NCBI GenBank assembly: GCA_964648215.1
Contig: CAZYMF010000046.1
Coordinates: 1 to 27,230 of the forward strand
Direction: 5' to 3'
DNA length: 27,230 nt
DNA from: CAZYMF01 sp964648215
GTDB taxonomy: Bacteria; Desulfobacterota; Binatia; HRBIN30; JACQVA1
Position 1 is the stretch's first letter. Each line of letters begins with the position of its first letter. The notes under the pieces are model-generated. The model did no database searches and was not told the origin of the DNA. It saw only the letters and a list, made by a program, of their open reading frames with translations. Below, piece after piece: positions 25,602 to 27,230 of this stretch. The translations under genes were made by a program, and so were the position numbers.

Positions 25602-25757
25602 GGCTCGCTCTCGGGGTGCCGGCCAGCGACGGCAGCGGGCCGACGCTCCTCCTGCTAGGGAGCCTCGGCGACGAGGTCAAGCACCGCACCGCTTCTCCGG
25701 CCCATCCTCCGGGGCAATCGCGTTGAACCCCCGCAGACCCTGTGGTAACTGAGGGCG

Positions 25758-26045
25758 ATGCCTCTGAGTTCGTCGGATGTTCACCACATCGCGCTGCTCG
25801 CGCGCCTCGAGCTGTCGGCGGAAGAGGAAGCCGCCTTCGCCACGCAGCTCGACCACATCCTGACTCATTTCCAAAAGCTCGACGAGCTCGATACCGACAA
25901 CGTCGAACCGACCGCGCACATCGTCGAGATGGCGACGCCGTTCCGTGACGACGCGGTCACCAACACCCCCGCCGTCGACGCGCTGCTGGCCAACGCCCCG
26001 GAGCGTGACGAGCGGTTCTTCAAGGTGCCGAAGATCATCGAGTGA
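25758..26045 (+). CDS. gatC: Asp-tRNA(Asn)/Glu-tRNA(Gln) amidotransferase subunit C
   Basis: A 95-residue protein of normal GatC length. It has the typical start (DVHHIALLARLELSAEEEAAF), middle (LDHILTHFQKLDELDTDNVEPTAH in two parts) and conserved end (RDERFFKVPKII). GatC stabilises the GatA-GatB complex that converts Glu-tRNA(Gln) or Asp-tRNA(Asn) to the amide form. It is divergent from the LMF gene across a 156-bp gap without other features, and lies 33 bp before gatA. Confidence 0.97.
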   Translation: MPLSSSDVHHIALLARLELSAEEEAAFATQLDHILTHFQKLDELDTDNVEPTAHIVEMATPFRDDAVTNTPAVDALLANAPERDERFFKVPKIIE

Positions 26046-26078
26046 TCGTGGCGCGATCGCCTCTCGACTCCGAACGCC

Positions 26079-27230
26079 ATGGCTGATCTGCATCGACTCA
26101 CGATCGACGCCGCCGGCGACGGCTTGCGCCGGCGCGAGCTCTCCGCCGTTGAGCTCACCGAGGCCGTCCTGGCGCGCATCGAGGCCACCGAGCCTCGCCT
26201 GCACTCGTTCATCACGGTGACCCCCGAGGTCGCCCTGGCGCAGGCGCGGGCCGCTGACGAGCGGCTGGCGCGCGGCGACGCGCCGGCGCTGTGCGGCATT
26301 CCGGTGGCCATCAAGGACGTCATTTTGACCCGGGGCATCCGCAGCACGGCGGGCTCCAAGATCCTCGGCCAGTTCATCCCGCCGTACAACGCGACGGTGA
26401 CGCAGAAGCTGCTCGACGCCGGCGCGGTGTGCGTCGGCAAGGTGAACTGCGACGAGTTCGCCATGGGCTCGTCGACCGAGAACTCCGCCTTCGCCGTCAC
26501 CCGCAACCCGTGGAATCTCGACTGCGTTCCCGGTGGCTCGTCGGGGGGCTCGGCCGCGGCCGTCGCCGCGGCGCAGTGCCTGGGAGCGCTCGGCACCGAC
26601 ACCGGCGGCTCGATCCGCCAGCCCGCCGCCTGCTGCGGCGTCGCCGGCATCAAGCCGACCTACGGGCGGGTGAGCCGCTACGGCGTCGTCGCCTACGCCT
26701 CCTCACTCGACCAAGTCGGGCCCCTGGCCAGGACCGTGCGCGACTGCGCCCATCTACTCCAGGTTGTCGCCGGGCACGATCGGCGCGACTCCACCTCCGT
26801 CGACCGTCCCGTTCCGAACTTCGCCGCGGCACTCCGCCCCGACCTGAAGGGGCTGCGTCTCGGCCTGCCCAAGGAGTACTTCGTCGCCGGCATGCAACCC
26901 GAGGTCGAGCAGGCCGTGCGCGAGGCGGTGCAACAGATGCAGTCCCTCGGCGCGCGGGTCGACGACGTCTCCCTGCCGCACACGTCGTACGCGATTCCGG
27001 CCTACTACTTGATCGCCACCGCCGAGGCCAGCTCCAACCTGTCGCGCTACGACGGCATCAAGTACGGCTACCGCGCCGAAGCGGATGCCCTGCTGGAGAT
27101 GTATTGCCGCACCCGCGCCCAGGGCTTCGGCGCCGAGGTCAAGCGCCGCATCATGCTCGGCACCTACGCGCTGTCGAGCGGCTACTACGACGCCTACTAC
27201 CTCAAGGCGCAGAAGGTGCGCACTCTGATC
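26079..27230 (+). CDS. gatA: Asp-tRNA(Asn)/Glu-tRNA(Gln) amidotransferase subunit A, 3' end outside window
   Basis: The first 384 codons of GatA, open to the window end; a full protein is about 480-490 residues. This amidase-signature enzyme releases ammonia from glutamine for transfer to the misacylated tRNA. The Lys-Ser-Ser triad is visible: Lys in PVAIKDV, Ser in PGGSSGGSAAA and Ser in DTGGSIRQPA. The following IKPTYGRVSRYGVVAYASSL is in the expected place. The start is ATG at 26079, giving a family-like N-terminus; its ribosome site is weak and translation may be coupled to gatC. gatB is expected downstream. Confidence 0.97.
   Translation, partial: MADLHRLTIDAAGDGLRRRELSAVELTEAVLARIEATEPRLHSFITVTPEVALAQARAADERLARGDAPALCGIPVAIKDVILTRGIRSTAGSKILGQFIPPYNATVTQKLLDAGAVCVGKVNCDEFAMGSSTENSAFAVTRNPWNLDCVPGGSSGGSAAAVAAAQCLGALGTDTGGSIRQPAACCGVAGIKPTYGRVSRYGVVAYASSLDQVGPLARTVRDCAHLLQVVAGHDRRDSTSVDRPVPNFAAALRPDLKGLRLGLPKEYFVAGMQPEVEQAVREAVQQMQSLGARVDDVSLPHTSYAIPAYYLIATAEASSNLSRYDGIKYGYRAEADALLEMYCRTRAQGFGAEVKRRIMLGTYALSSGYYDAYYLKAQKVRTLI

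Noticed and set aside
24204..25658. A 484-codon plus-strand frame opposite the LMF gene
   Set aside because: Charged Glu/Arg/Gln repeat-like composition typical of antisense to a hydrophobic GC-rich gene; no start context or motif.
24070..25689. Upstream extension of the lipase reading frame by 540 codons on the minus strand
   Set aside because: The extra part runs through the LMF gene in another frame, is Arg/Pro/Ala-rich, and the lipobox signal peptide at 24069 fixes the true start.

Overview
The window is GC-rich (mostly G/C third codon positions), densely coding and free of rRNA, tRNA or CRISPR. The organism looks like a diderm bacterium: lipoproteins with Sec/lipobox signals, an NtrC-type sigma-54 activator, an F420-type LLM oxidoreductase, a GatCAB amidotransferase and secreted Cys-rich proteins. 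An uncultivated deltaproteobacterium-like lineage (for example a Binatota-type genome) would fit. That placement is inference from gene content only.

Layout. 1-2628: the end of a sensor histidine kinase, an NtrC-family response regulator, then a small receiver-like protein that has lost its phosphorylation residues and sits behind a good sigma-54 promoter. 2617-4353 (minus): a tight three-gene unit of PolB-type 3'-5' exonuclease, class I methyltransferase and small zincin-like metallopeptidase. 4441-5181: an unrecognised lipoprotein. 5182-5418: a non-coding stretch with two perfect DnaA boxes and overlapping inverted repeats. 5419-7615 (minus): mdh-sucC, with no sucD next to it. 7616-7996: a non-coding stretch with a nested inverted-repeat element of about 130 bp. 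7997-10969 (minus): a lipoprotein of the penicillin acylase family.

11162-13931: aldo/keto reductase, F420-type LLM oxidoreductase and HAD hydrolase. 14153-16150: a CoA-binding protein, a remnant of a methylenetetrahydrofolate reductase-type C-terminus, the EF-P paralogue EfpL (YeiP) and a HugZ-like FMN protein. 16227-17204: a secreted metallopeptidase-like protein missing its N-terminus. 17600-22330: a five-gene operon headed by a CarH/LitR-type B12 photoreceptor repressor, followed by a small unknown protein, an FAD oxidoreductase, a DUF1365 protein and a cyclopropane-synthase-type lipid methyltransferase. 22396-25601 (minus): a lipase maturation factor homologue followed by a lipase-like lipoprotein. 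25758-27230: gatC and the start of gatA.

How it works together. The most coherent unit is the B12-photoreceptor lipid operon, which reads as light- or photo-oxidation-controlled modification of membrane fatty acids. It carries two sequence oddities: Ser in place of the light-state cobalt ligand of CarH, and Ala in place of the usual bicarbonate-site His of the lipid methyltransferase. The LMF-lipase pair suggests a dedicated maturation system for an exported lipase. The two-component genes with a degenerate receiver under sigma-54 control form a possible feedback or scaffold circuit.
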